A stretch of 64,000 bases of DNA, taken from the NCBI RefSeq assembly GCF_902498785.1, contig NZ_LR701493.1:1054724-1118723 (forward strand). Direction: 5' to 3'. The translations under genes were made by a program, and so were the position numbers. This document shows positions 36,460-44,431 of the stretch, piece by piece. The notes beneath the pieces were generated by a model, which was not told where the DNA came from, made no database searches, and saw only the letters and a list, made by a program, of their open reading frames with translations. The DNA is from Sphingomonas sp. EC-HK361. Lineage in GTDB: Bacteria > Pseudomonadota > Alphaproteobacteria > Sphingomonadales > Sphingomonadaceae. Each line of letters begins with the position of its first letter. Positions within the stretch are counted from its first letter, which is position 1.

Positions 36460-39143
36460 GCCTCTTCCTGCCAGATCGCGGCCACCTCCTGCCGCGCGGC
36501 GTCGAGCGAGGCAACCACCGCGTCCCAGTCCGCACAGTGAAGCGCCCGCGCAATGAGCGCGCGCGTCGGCTCGGCCGGCGGCGCGGCGTCGGGCGCGACG
36601 AGGCGGAGCGTCACCAGCAACCGGGTCAGCACATCATGCGCGTGGCGTGCGCCCGCCGGCATGAGCCCCTCGGCCAAGAGCGCGTCGATCGCGCGGCCGA
36701 GATCGGGGTCGAACCCCGTCTTGTGGATCAGCTGCGCGCGGTGAACGGCGAACTCCAGATCGACCAGCCCGCCGGGAAGCAGCTTCGCATCGAGCGGACC
36801 CTGCGAAGGCTTGTGTGCGGCCATCTCGGCGCGCATCGCCTCCGCGTCGGCCGCGATATCGCGCGGCTTGCGATTGCCGCGCAGCACATCGTCGATGACC
36901 GCCTGAAGGTCCGCCCGCGCCACTCCCGACCCGAAGACCGGCCGCGCGCGGGTCAGCGCCATATGCTCCCAGGTCCACGCTTCCTCGCGCTGGTAGCGCG
37001 CGAACGAATCGAGGCTGACGACGAGCGGACCCTGCGTGCCCGACGGGCGCAGCCGCGTGTCGATCTCGTAGAGCGGCCCCGCAGCCGTCGCGACCGACAG
37101 CGCCGCAGTCACCCGCTGCGCGAGGCGGTTGTAGTAGAGCGTCGCGCCGAGCGGCTTCGCGCCGTCCGACTCCGCGGCGAAATCGCCGGTGAAGAGGTAG
37201 ATGAGGTCGAGGTCGGAGGCATGGGTCAACGCCCCGCCGCCCATCCGCCCGAGCGCGAGGATCACGAACTCGCTGTCGGGCACGCGGCCGTGCGCGGCGG
37301 TGAATTCGGCGATGGCGGCGTCAGCGAGAACGTCGATCGCCGCCTCCGCGACGCGCGCATAGCTGGCAGACACCGCGAGCGGATCGGCCGCGCCTGCGAC
37401 GATCTGCGCACCCAGCGCGAACCGCTTCTCGCCGACGATGCGGCGCACAAGGTCGAGCCGCGCCTGATAGTCCGGCGCGTCCCCGCCGCGCATCTCGGCC
37501 GACAGGTCCGCGACGGAGCCCAAATCGTCGAAAGCGCTCGCGTCGATCAGCCCGTCGAGCAGCGTCGCGCGGCGGGCCAGCGCATCGGCCAGCGGCGGTG
37601 CATGGCTCAGGATCACGGCGAGCAGCGTCGCGAGGCCCGGCCGCGCTTCGAGCAGGCGGAAGACGTTGATCGCACTCGACAGCCGCTCGAACAGCGAATC
37701 GAGTCGCAGCATCGCCTTGTCGGGCGCGGGCGCCGCCGCGATCGCGCGGACGAGGATCGGCAGCACCGTCTCCAGCGCCGCGCGCGCGGCGGGGCTGCGC
37801 AGCGACGGATAGCTCCCCCCACGCCACGCCGCGATCCGCTGCATGGCCGGGTCGGGATCGGCGAACCCGGCCTCCGAAAGCTGAACTGCAAGCTGGACCG
37901 GATCGATCGACAGCCCGCTCTCGCTGTCCCCCGACAGCGTGTCGTAGATATGCGCCACGGCCTCGACATGCGGGCGGAGCATCGCGACGAGCGCGGCGCC
38001 GTCCTCCAGCCCGTGGAGCCGCGCCACGCGATCGAGCGCATCTCCGGTCGGCAGATGATGCGTCTGCCGGTCGTCGATCATCTGCACGCGGTGCTCGATC
38101 GTGCGCAGAACCTCGTAGGCCGCGCTCAGCGTCTCCGCTTCCTCCGCGCCGATCCGCCCCGCCGCCGCGAGCGCGGCGAGCGCACCGCGCGTGTCCGCCA
38201 CCCGCATCGACCGGTCCCGCCCGCCATGGATCAACTGGTGAACCTGCGCGAAGAACTCGATTTCGCGGATTCCGCCCCGCCCCCGCTTCAGATCATAGCC
38301 GGGGCCGAACGCCTGCCCCTGCGCGTGATGGTCGCGAATCCGCCGCGTGATGTCGACGATCTCCGCAATCGCGCCGAAATCGAGGCTGCGGCGCCATACG
38401 AAAGGGCGGATTGCGTCGAGGAAGCGCTGGCCAAGCGCGACGTCCCCCGCTGCGGCGCGCGCGCGGATGAAGGCGGCACGCTCCCACGCCAGTGCCTGCG
38501 ACTCATAATAGCTGATCGCGGCATCGATCGGGATCGCGATCGGCGTGACTTCCGGCGAAGGGCGCAGGCGCAGATCGACGCGCAGCACATAGCCGTCGCC
38601 GTCACGCGCCTGAAGCAGTTCGACGACGCGCCGGGCGATCCGCACAGCCGCCTCCTCCACATCCTCGCGCTCGCGGTGCGGCAGCGTGTCGGGATCGTAG
38701 ATCAGGATCGGGTCGATATCGGACGAATAGTTGAGTTCGCCGCTGCCCTGCTTGCCGAGCGCGATCGCTGCGAAGCCCAATGGCTCGGAATTGGGGGTGC
38801 GCTCGAGGATGGCGGTACGAATGGCGAGATCGAGCGCGCGGTCGGCAAAACCGGTCAGCGCCGTCGTGACACCCCTCAGGTCCAGCTCGCCTGCCAGATC
38901 GCCGATCGCGACGCCAAGCGCCACGCGTCGCCGCGCGAGCCGCAACGCCCGCGCCGGCGGGAGTTCGCGATCGATCGCGCCCACCGGCACCGAAGCCCCC
39001 TCTTCGAGCGCGCACGCCATCTCGGGTTCGCGTTCGAGCAGCATCGCAAGGAACGGCGCGTGCGCCCGAGCGCGCTCCACCGAGGCCTTTACCGCCTGTT
39101 TACGATGTGTGTCCGCGGTGCAACGCGTATCGGCGTTAGTCAT
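36456..39143 (-). CDS. glnE: Bifunctional glutamine synthetase adenylyltransferase/adenylyl-removing enzyme
   Basis: GlnE adds or removes AMP on glutamine synthetase in response to nitrogen state. The 895-residue protein has two nucleotidyltransferase domains: the first with GKQGSGELNYSSDIDPILIY near residue 130 and the second with GRMGGGALTHASDLDLIYL near 635. Start ATG 39143 (MTNADTRCTADTH) is chosen over an upstream codon that would cross the divergent small gene. It begins a leftward string glnE-bcp-DUF455 joined by overlapping codons. Confidence 0.94.
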   Translation of the reverse strand: MTNADTRCTADTHRKQAVKASVERARAHAPFLAMLLEREPEMACALEEGASVPVGAIDRELPPARALRLARRRVALGVAIGDLAGELDLRGVTTALTGFADRALDLAIRTAILERTPNSEPLGFAAIALGKQGSGELNYSSDIDPILIYDPDTLPHREREDVEEAAVRIARRVVELLQARDGDGYVLRVDLRLRPSPEVTPIAIPIDAAISYYESQALAWERAAFIRARAAAGDVALGQRFLDAIRPFVWRRSLDFGAIAEIVDITRRIRDHHAQGQAFGPGYDLKRGRGGIREIEFFAQVHQLIHGGRDRSMRVADTRGALAALAAAGRIGAEEAETLSAAYEVLRTIEHRVQMIDDRQTHHLPTGDALDRVARLHGLEDGAALVAMLRPHVEAVAHIYDTLSGDSESGLSIDPVQLAVQLSEAGFADPDPAMQRIAAWRGGSYPSLRSPAARAALETVLPILVRAIAAAPAPDKAMLRLDSLFERLSSAINVFRLLEARPGLATLLAVILSHAPPLADALARRATLLDGLIDASAFDDLGSVADLSAEMRGGDAPDYQARLDLVRRIVGEKRFALGAQIVAGAADPLAVSASYARVAEAAIDVLADAAIAEFTAAHGRVPDSEFVILALGRMGGGALTHASDLDLIYLFTGDFAAESDGAKPLGATLYYNRLAQRVTAALSVATAAGPLYEIDTRLRPSGTQGPLVVSLDSFARYQREEAWTWEHMALTRARPVFGSGVARADLQAVIDDVLRGNRKPRDIAADAEAMRAEMAAHKPSQGPLDAKLLPGGLVDLEFAVHRAQLIHKTGFDPDLGRAIDALLAEGLMPAGARHAHDVLTRLLVTLRLVAPDAAPPAEPTRALIARALHCADWDAVVASLDAARQEVAAIWQEEA

Positions 39144-39183
39144 GTCGGCGCAACCTCTACGCCGATCGGCCGTTCTTGACACC

Positions 39184-39360
39184 ATGACTCGCACACTTGC
39201 CACGATCGATCAGGCCGACCCGAAGGGTGGCTATGTCGTGCGCACCCCGCGCGAGAACGATGCGACGGGGGCCGTGCTGCGTCACGCGTTCGGCGAGGAT
39301 ACGCGTCTTCCGCAGGACATGACTGCGTTGCTCAAGGCTATCAGCGAACGCGCGCACTGA
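39184..39360 (+). CDS. Small hypothetical protein (58 aa)
   Basis: This 58-residue protein reads MTRTLATIDQADPKGG and continues with YVVRTPRENDATGAVLRHAF; it has no signal or membrane segment. I do not recognise it. It lies alone between the divergent glnE start and the converging ecfG end. Codon use looks like that of its neighbours, and the compact charged sequence suggests a real small protein, perhaps linked to stress signalling by position only. Confidence 0.6.
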   Translation: MTRTLATIDQADPKGGYVVRTPRENDATGAVLRHAFGEDTRLPQDMTALLKAISERAH

Positions 39361-39379
39361 GCGCCTGTCCAGATTGCCC

Positions 39380-40045
39380 TCATCGCTCGCGGCTGAGCGT
39401 GTCCACCTCGTCCATGATGCTGTCGAGCGCCGTCACATCGCGGTCCGACTTGTGGCTACGCCGCGAAGGCAGCGATCCGTCATTGAGGATCGTCTCCAGA
39501 GCGACTCGCCCGCGTGCGACGCGACTCTTGATCGTGCCGACCGCGACGTTGCAGATCTCGGCTGCTTCTTCATAGGCGAAGCCGCCCGCGCCGACGAGGA
39601 TGAGCGCCTCGCGCTGCGGCTGCGGCAGGTGGAGCAATGCGCGCTGCATATCGCCCAGCTCGACGTGACGATCCTGGCTGGCGGGCGCCGCCAGCAGGCG
39701 ATCGGCGACGAGATCATCCCATTCGCCCTTGAATCGGGCGCGGCGCATCTGCGACAGATAAAGGTTGCGCAGGATGATGAAGGTCCACGCGCGCATGTTG
39801 GTGCCCGCCTGGAAGCGCTTGCGGGCCGCCCATGCCTTCAGCAGCGTTTCCTGCACCAGATCGTCGGCCAGATCGCGGCTGCCCGACAGCGAACGGCCGA
39901 ACGCGCGCAGGTGCGGGATGACCTGCGCCAGCTCCGTCTTGAACTCCGGATCGGACAGCGAGACATGCTCGACGGGCGGGGCATCGTCCTGCTCGTCGTC
40001 ATGGTCCGTATCGGCACCGGCGGCACGCATGGGGGATTGGGTCAT
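39380..40045 (-). CDS. ecfG: ECF sigma factor EcfG (general stress response)
   Basis: This 221-residue sigma factor directs transcription of stress genes from GGAAC-N16/17-CGTT promoters. Region 2 is seen as RDLADDLVQETLLKAWAA with NMRAWTFIILRNLYLSQMRR after it (about residues 55-100). Region 4 is seen as REALILVGAGGFAYEEAAE with VGTIKSRVARGR after it (about 145-180). It is held inactive by NepR until PhyR is phosphorylated. ATG 40045 has AGGGAG at correct spacing. phyR and nepR lie just upstream. Confidence 0.93.
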   Translation of the reverse strand: MTQSPMRAAGADTDHDDEQDDAPPVEHVSLSDPEFKTELAQVIPHLRAFGRSLSGSRDLADDLVQETLLKAWAARKRFQAGTNMRAWTFIILRNLYLSQMRRARFKGEWDDLVADRLLAAPASQDRHVELGDMQRALLHLPQPQREALILVGAGGFAYEEAAEICNVAVGTIKSRVARGRVALETILNDGSLPSRRSHKSDRDVTALDSIMDEVDTLSRER

Positions 40046-40145
40046 CAGGCTCCCTGGGATCGCCACAGGCCGAGACGACATGCTCCGGCCCCCCATAGAT
40101 AGGAGGCTTCCGGCACGATTGCCACCCGCCCAAGCGTCGTGAAAA

Positions 40146-40283
40146 TCAGCGTAAAAGCAGAACCGCGAAGATCACGATCACCAGCACCAGCGAAATCGCC
40201 AGAATATACCGGGTCATGTGCGGGGTCGCCCCCGCGCGCGCATCCTCGGCATCGAGGTGGATGGGTTGTTCGTCGTTCGCCAT
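40146..40283 (-). CDS. 45-aa single-span membrane protein in the stress locus
   Basis: Translated by hand, this short gene gives MANDEQPIHLDAEDARAG, then TPHMTRYILAISLVLVIVI and FAVLLLR. It has an acidic cytoplasmic tail and one C-terminal transmembrane helix. It lies between phyR and ecfG, on the same strand, with 67 bases before it and 100 after. The function is unknown. The clean membrane helix and location argue that it is real and co-regulated with the stress response. Confidence 0.7.
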   Translation of the reverse strand: MANDEQPIHLDAEDARAGATPHMTRYILAISLVLVIVIFAVLLLR

Positions 40284-40350
40284 GACCCATCAACCCCCCA
40301 ACACCGTTTTGGCTCCGTATCGACCTGTCGAAAACCGCTCTGGCGGCGAA

Positions 40351-41151
40351 TTATGCCGCGGGTACGGTGGACTGGTCGAAGAACAGCGCCTGGCTGATCG
40401 CAGCTTTCACCGTGGACCGCTGGAACGGCTTGGTGATGAGGAAGGTCGGCTCCGGCCGTTCGCCCGTCAGCAGCCGCTCCGGAAAGGCGGTGATGAAGAT
40501 CACCGGCACGTCGAACTCGGCCAGAATGTCCTTCACGGCATCGATTCCCGAGCTGTCGTCGGCAAGCTGGATGTCGGCGAGGACAAGGCCGGGACGGTCC
40601 TCCATCGCCAGCGCGACCGCCTCGTCGCGCGTCACCGCGACGCCGGTCACGTCATGGCCGAGATCGCGCACGATCGTCTCGATATCCATCGCGATGATCG
40701 GCTCGTCCTCGATGATCAGCACGCGCGCGCGGGTCTGCTTCTCGATCTCCGCCATCGCCTCGGCGACCAGCGCGTCGACCTCGGACGGCTCGACCTCGAT
40801 CAGATATGCGGTGTCCTCGGGCGTGAAGCCCTCCATCGCGGTCAGCAGCAGCGCCTGCCGCGACAATGGAGTCATCCGCGCGAGGCGCGCACGCGCGATC
40901 GACTCCTGATCGTCGCTGCGCAGATCGTGATCGTCGAAATCGTCGTGGTTCGCCGACCCCCAGATCGCCTGGAACATCCGGTAGAGGCCAAGGCGCGGAT
41001 CGACGCCCTTGGGAAACTCGTCTGGTGCCGCGACGATCGCCTCCAGCGTCGCGCGCACATATTTGTCACCATGGCTCTGGCTGCCGGTCAGCGCCCGGCC
41101 GTAGCGCCGCAGGAAAGGAAGGTGCGGTGCGAGTTGTTGTCCAAGCGACAT
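40351..41151 (-). CDS. phyR: Response regulator PhyR (anti-anti-sigma factor)
   Basis: PhyR has a sigma-like N-terminal domain (about residues 1-130) and a C-terminal receiver, the defining layout of the partner-switch protein. On phosphorylation it binds NepR and releases EcfG. The receiver begins VLIIEDEPIIAMDIE near residue 143. The phosphoacceptor aspartate is in LADIQLADD near 190, and the lysine is in FLITKPFQRS near 240. The 266-residue length is normal. It diverges from nepR. Confidence 0.95.
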   Translation of the reverse strand: MSLGQQLAPHLPFLRRYGRALTGSQSHGDKYVRATLEAIVAAPDEFPKGVDPRLGLYRMFQAIWGSANHDDFDDHDLRSDDQESIARARLARMTPLSRQALLLTAMEGFTPEDTAYLIEVEPSEVDALVAEAMAEIEKQTRARVLIIEDEPIIAMDIETIVRDLGHDVTGVAVTRDEAVALAMEDRPGLVLADIQLADDSSGIDAVKDILAEFDVPVIFITAFPERLLTGERPEPTFLITKPFQRSTVKAAISQALFFDQSTVPAA

Positions 41152-41283
41152 GAGCGTGACGGTCTCCCCTTGGCACGGACGGCTGCCGACCGCGCGTGCC
41201 CTTGCAAATCAGAACTCTGAACGATCCCCCGGCGTTCGCCGGATACGTTCCGGCGCAGTGTCGATATTTCGTCAGCAAGCGTT

Positions 41284-41309
41284 GGAACAAACGAAGCGCT
41301 ATTTGGTTT
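41284..41309 (+). promoter_or_regulatory. Probable EcfG promoter of nepR-phyP
   Basis: GGAAC at 41284-41288 is followed after 16-17 bases by GGTT/GTTT (41305-41309). The -35 is perfect and the -10 is close to the CGTT consensus. It would give a leader of about 95 bases before nepR and allow feedback by EcfG. Confidence 0.6.
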
Positions 41310-41410
41310 CATCCGCTCAAAGCAAGAATGCGCAGCCGTCGCCACGGTAGCAACCGGGCGATTTGTATCTAGGATTCACCAAGCCCGCTCGGGCCGTCTG
41401 GGGGAATGCG

Positions 41411-41581
41411 TTGCAGTCGGGTAAGGGACCAGACACGCCATCGGCCAAGGGGAAGGCCGGCAAGGCAAAGGTTCACAGCAAGGATCACGATATGGGTGCC
41501 GCGCTCCGCACCGTCTATCAGAAGACGGTGGAGGAAACGGTTCCCGACGACCTGCTCGCACTCCTTGGGAAGCTCGATTAG
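41411..41581 (+). CDS. nepR: Anti-sigma factor NepR
   Basis: NepR binds and silences EcfG in unstressed cells and is sequestered by phospho-PhyR. The core family motif is clear: GAALRTVYQKTVEETVPDD, then LLALLGKLD at the C-terminus. TTG 41411 is chosen as start because GGGGGA lies seven bases before it, giving 56 residues, close to the family norm; an earlier TTG at 41363 would add 16 unrelated residues. It is followed nine bases later by the phyP-like kinase gene. Confidence 0.9.
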   Translation: MQSGKGPDTPSAKGKAGKAKVHSKDHDMGAALRTVYQKTVEETVPDDLLALLGKLD

Positions 41582-41590
41582 CGACATTCT

Positions 41591-43177
41591 ATGGCCAAAG
41601 ACGTTTCCCTGCCCGGCGCACGGCACGACCGCGCGGGGATCGGTGCCCATTGGCCGACCGGTGCGAAGCTTTTCCTGATTCTCAGCGCAGCGCTGCTGCC
41701 GCTCGCCCTTTTCGCCGTTTACGCGACCCTGCAGACGACGCGCGTCGCCGCGCAGGAGGCGCGCGCGCGGCTTCGCGTGGCCTCGGCGGAAGCGTCGCGC
41801 ACGCTGGCGATCGAACTGGTCGGCGACACGCGCGCACTAGGCGCTGCGCTCAAGGCGCTTGCCCGGGACCCGAACGACTCGCCGAGCTGCGCGCGCGCGC
41901 AGGGTGTTTTCGCCCAGCAGGCGGCAACCGGCGCGCGCTTCCTGATCGCGGCGCGCGACGGTCGCGTGCTGTGCGGCGGCGCGTTCGACGGCATGGCGAC
42001 GGCGCGTCGCCCCGAATTGACCAGCACGCCGACGGCGCGGTTGTTGCCCGGCAAGGGACTGGCGATCGACATGGCGGCGCCCGGTGGCTCGAGCTACGCG
42101 TCCGCGCTGTTCCCGGTCGATTTTCTCCACGCGATCAGCAGGCCGAGCGGCTTCGGTCAGCCCTATGCCGCCACCCTGACCGACGGCGACGCCGCGCTCT
42201 CGCTCGCCGAGCTTGAGACGGCAAGTCCGCTCGAACGGCGCGACACGATCCGCAACGATCTCGGCATCGCCGGCCTCTCGCTGGAAATGCAGGCGCGCGG
42301 CGCGCCGATTTCCTCCCCCACCATCGTCGCGCTGATGCTGCCGCTGATGATGTGGGCCGCGGCCGCCAGCATCGCCTGGCTCGTCGTCGATCATCTGCTG
42401 ATCCGCCCCTTGCGCGCGCTACGGCAAAGCGTCGCGACCTATGCGCCGGGCGAGGAGATCGACGCGCGGATCGTTCGCGGCCTCCCCGCGCAGGAAATCC
42501 GGGAGCTGGGCGATACCTTTCGCGCGATAAGCCGCACCGTCGCGATCCACGAAGCGGGGCTCGCCGAAGGACTCGTCAAGCAGCAGAAGCTGACCCGCGA
42601 GGTGCATCACCGGGTGAAGAACAACCTGCAGGTCATCTCCAGCCTCATCAATTTCCATGCGCGCGGGGCGGTGAGCGCGGAGGCCATCCGCGCCTATGCC
42701 TCGATCCAGCGCCGGGTCGATGCGCTCGCCGTCGTCCACCGCAACCATTTCGCCGAGATGGAGGAGAATCGCGGTCTCGGTCTCCGGTCGGTGATCGGCG
42801 AGCTTGCATCGAACATCCGCGCGACCGCCCCGGAGGGCAGTTCGATCGGGATCACGATCGATATCGATCCCGTGCTCGTGTCGCAGGACACCGCGGTCGC
42901 GGTCGCGTTCCTGCTGACCGAGGCGATCGAGCTGGCAAGCAGCGTCGATCCAGCCGCGCAGCTGCGCATCGCGGTGAAGCCCGCCGAGGACCCGGCGCGC
43001 GCCGTCCTTCGAATCACCGCGCGCGCGCTGGTCGAGAGCGACGTGCTTCGCGAAGGCATGACCCGCCGATACGGCCGCGTCATGGACGGCCTGGCCCGCC
43101 AGCTGCGTGCGCCGCTCCACCACGATCCCCTTTCCGGTGCATTCGAGATTACCGTCGCGATCACCGGGCGCGAGTAG
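41591..43177 (+). CDS. phyP: HisKA_2-family histidine kinase, PhyP-like
   Basis: This 528-residue membrane sensor has two transmembrane segments (LFLILSAALLPLALFAVYA near 26 and LPLMMWAAAASIAWLVVDH near 241) around a periplasmic domain. A HAMP-like linker follows, then the HisKA_2 box REVHHRVKNNLQVISSL with His339/340. The ATPase part is degenerate. The expected N-box asparagine is absent in AFLLTEAIELASS near 440, and the G boxes are not recognisable. In Sphingomonas Fr1 the phyR-linked kinase PhyP is a negative regulator of PhyR; position and degenerate ATPase fit that. The ortholog call is an inference. Confidence 0.8.
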   Translation: MAKDVSLPGARHDRAGIGAHWPTGAKLFLILSAALLPLALFAVYATLQTTRVAAQEARARLRVASAEASRTLAIELVGDTRALGAALKALARDPNDSPSCARAQGVFAQQAATGARFLIAARDGRVLCGGAFDGMATARRPELTSTPTARLLPGKGLAIDMAAPGGSSYASALFPVDFLHAISRPSGFGQPYAATLTDGDAALSLAELETASPLERRDTIRNDLGIAGLSLEMQARGAPISSPTIVALMLPLMMWAAAASIAWLVVDHLLIRPLRALRQSVATYAPGEEIDARIVRGLPAQEIRELGDTFRAISRTVAIHEAGLAEGLVKQQKLTREVHHRVKNNLQVISSLINFHARGAVSAEAIRAYASIQRRVDALAVVHRNHFAEMEENRGLGLRSVIGELASNIRATAPEGSSIGITIDIDPVLVSQDTAVAVAFLLTEAIELASSVDPAAQLRIAVKPAEDPARAVLRITARALVESDVLREGMTRRYGRVMDGLARQLRAPLHHDPLSGAFEITVAITGRE

Positions 43178-43216
43178 GATTTTTCGCAGGCAACGCGAAT
43201 TTTTTACAAGCCGAGC

Positions 43217-43241
43217 GGAACCAGCGGTTCGGTGCGTCGTT
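43217..43241 (+). promoter_or_regulatory. Perfect EcfG promoter (GGAAC-N16-CGTT)
   Basis: GGAAC at 43217-43221 and CGTT at 43238-43241 are separated by exactly 16 bases, matching the alphaproteobacterial general-stress promoter at every defined position. No protein gene starts right after it; instead an RNA-like two-hairpin segment ending in a terminator follows. Confidence 0.8.
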
Positions 43242-43247
43242 CTGCAA

Positions 43248-43346
43248 TGCGGATGGCGACCTTATGCCCCCCCGCTCTCGCCATCCAAGCCATAGGCCCG
43301 GAAATGTCCCCCTCCCCCCCGGTGACATTTTCGGGCCTTTTCCTTT
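43248..43346 (+). ncRNA. Candidate stress-induced small RNA, GsrN-like
   Basis: A transcript of about 99 nt is predicted from the EcfG promoter (start near 43248) to an intrinsic terminator. Hairpin 1 pairs GGATGGCGA (43251-43259) with TCGCCATCC (43278-43286), nine perfect pairs with an 18-base loop holding seven consecutive C residues. Hairpin 2 is the terminator, with a 15-base loop that is again C-rich and contains CCTCC, complementary to ribosome-binding sites. The layout resembles GsrN of Caulobacter, a sigma-T-dependent sRNA with C-rich target-binding loops. It lies between phyP and an entericidin gene. Evidence is hand folding and promoter match; no homology search was possible. Confidence 0.75.
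43294..43346 (+). terminator. Intrinsic terminator of the candidate sRNA
   Basis: AGGCCCG-G-AAATGTC (43294-43308) pairs with GACATTT-T-CGGGCCT (43324-43338), a 15-bp stem with one G-T pair. The stem is followed by TTTTCCTTT. This is one of the two clear Rho-independent terminators I find in the window. Confidence 0.88.
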
Positions 43347-43369
43347 GAGCGAAAAAAGATCACGCGTCC

Positions 43370-43394
43370 GGAACGATCCGATGCGTTGCGCATT
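43370..43394 (+). promoter_or_regulatory. Probable EcfG promoter of the entericidin gene
   Basis: GGAAC at 43370-43374 is followed after 16 bases by CATT (43391-43394), one mismatch from CGTT. The predicted start would lie about 30 bases before the entericidin ATG, a normal leader. Confidence 0.55.
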
Positions 43395-43432
43395 TCAGCG
43401 ATCGAGATGTGTTCGTTCAGTGGAGAAAGTCG

Positions 43433-43567
43433 ATGCGTAAACTTCTTGGACTCATGATCGTCGCCGGCGCGCTTGCGGTGAGCGCATGCAACACCATCGA
43501 AGGTGCAGGCAAGGACGTTTCCTCGGCCGGCCAGACGGTCGCCAAGACGGCTGACGACGCGAAGTAG
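43433..43567 (+). CDS. Entericidin A/B family lipoprotein
   Basis: This 44-residue lipoprotein reads MRKLLGLMIVAGALAVSAC, with the lipobox cysteine at residue 19, followed by NTIEGAGKDVSSAGQTVAKT. The mature part is the typical amphipathic entericidin. The gene is too short for ordinary gene calling. A ribosome site (GGAGAAAG) lies eight bases before the ATG, and an EcfG-type promoter lies upstream. Entericidins are often stress-induced in sphingomonads and related bacteria. Confidence 0.88.
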   Translation: MRKLLGLMIVAGALAVSACNTIEGAGKDVSSAGQTVAKTADDAK

Positions 43568-43601
43568 GATCGCTTCGGTCAGCGCCGCAGCGCTAAGCAG
43601 G

Positions 43602-43637
43602 ACGGGCCGGGTTGCACATGCAGCCCGGCCCGTTTTC
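43602..43637 (+). terminator. Intrinsic terminator after the entericidin gene
   Basis: ACGGGCCGGG (43602-43611) pairs with CCCGGCCCGT (43624-43633) around a 12-base loop, followed by TTTT. It abuts the tatC stop on the other strand. Confidence 0.88.
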
Positions 43638-44431
43638 TATTCCGCGACCTCGATCACGTCCGCTTCGCGCGCGCGGCGCTTTTCGGTGAACCAGATGCCG
43701 ATGATCGCGAGTTCGTAGAGGATGATCAGCGGCACCGCGAGCAGCACCTGGCTCATCAGATCGGGCGGTGTCAGCACCGCGGCGATCGCCGTCGCCGCGA
43801 CGATCGCATAGCGGCGCGCGCCGATCAGCTGCTTGCGGGTCACGATCCCGGCACGCTCCAGCAGCATCAGCAGCACCGGCAGCAGAAACGCGAAGCCGAA
43901 GCCGAACATGAACTGCATGATGAACGACAGATAGTTGCCGATCGCGGGAAGCGCCTCCTGGTGCACCCCGCCGACATTGCCCTGGAAGCTCAGCAGGAAA
44001 TGCAGCGCCAGCGGCACCGCGACGAAATAGGCCATCGCCGCCCCGGCGGTGAACAACACCGGCGTCGCGAGCAGGAACGGCAGCAGCGCACGCCGCTCCT
44101 TGCGATAGAGTCCCGGCGCCACGAACTGCCACAGCTGCATCGCGATGACGGGGAACGCGATCATCATCGCGGCAAAGAACGCGACCTTCACCTTGACGAA
44201 GAAGGCTTCGAAAATCTGGGTGTAGATCAGCGTCTTCTGCCCCGCGGCCAGCAGCGGCTTGGCGAGAAAGGCGAAGATACCTTCGGCGAAGTAGTAACTG
44301 ATCCCAAACGCGATCACCATCGCGACGATGCAGTAGAGCAGCCGCCGGCGAAGCTCGATCAGATGATCGAGCAGCGGCGCCTTCGACGCTTCCAGCTCGT
44401 CGCCGTCTTCGATCCGTTCTGGCGTGGTCAT
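43637..44431 (-). CDS. tatC: Sec-independent protein translocase TatC
   Basis: TatC is the receptor subunit of the twin-arginine translocon. The 264-residue protein has six hydrophobic segments and the N-terminal family signature HLIELRRRLLYC near residue 25, then FVAPGLYRKERRALLPF near 105. Its ATG overlaps the tatB stop as ATGA. Tat substrates with visible RR signals in this window include the DUF885 protein. Confidence 0.95.
   Translation of the reverse strand: MTTPERIEDGDELEASKAPLLDHLIELRRRLLYCIVAMVIAFGISYYFAEGIFAFLAKPLLAAGQKTLIYTQIFEAFFVKVKVAFFAAMMIAFPVIAMQLWQFVAPGLYRKERRALLPFLLATPVLFTAGAAMAYFVAVPLALHFLLSFQGNVGGVHQEALPAIGNYLSFIMQFMFGFGFAFLLPVLLMLLERAGIVTRKQLIGARRYAIVAATAIAAVLTPPDLMSQVLLAVPLIILYELAIIGIWFTEKRRAREADVIEVAE

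Noticed and set aside
35610-39179. A 1189-codon open frame on the plus strand opposite glnE
   Set aside because: It mirrors glnE, is Arg/Ala-rich without any recognisable motif, and arises from high-GC codon bias in the antisense frame.
41247-41251. A minus-strand GGAAC as an EcfG promoter for phyR
   Set aside because: No CGTT-like element occurs 16-17 bases further along; the sequence there is GGGG.
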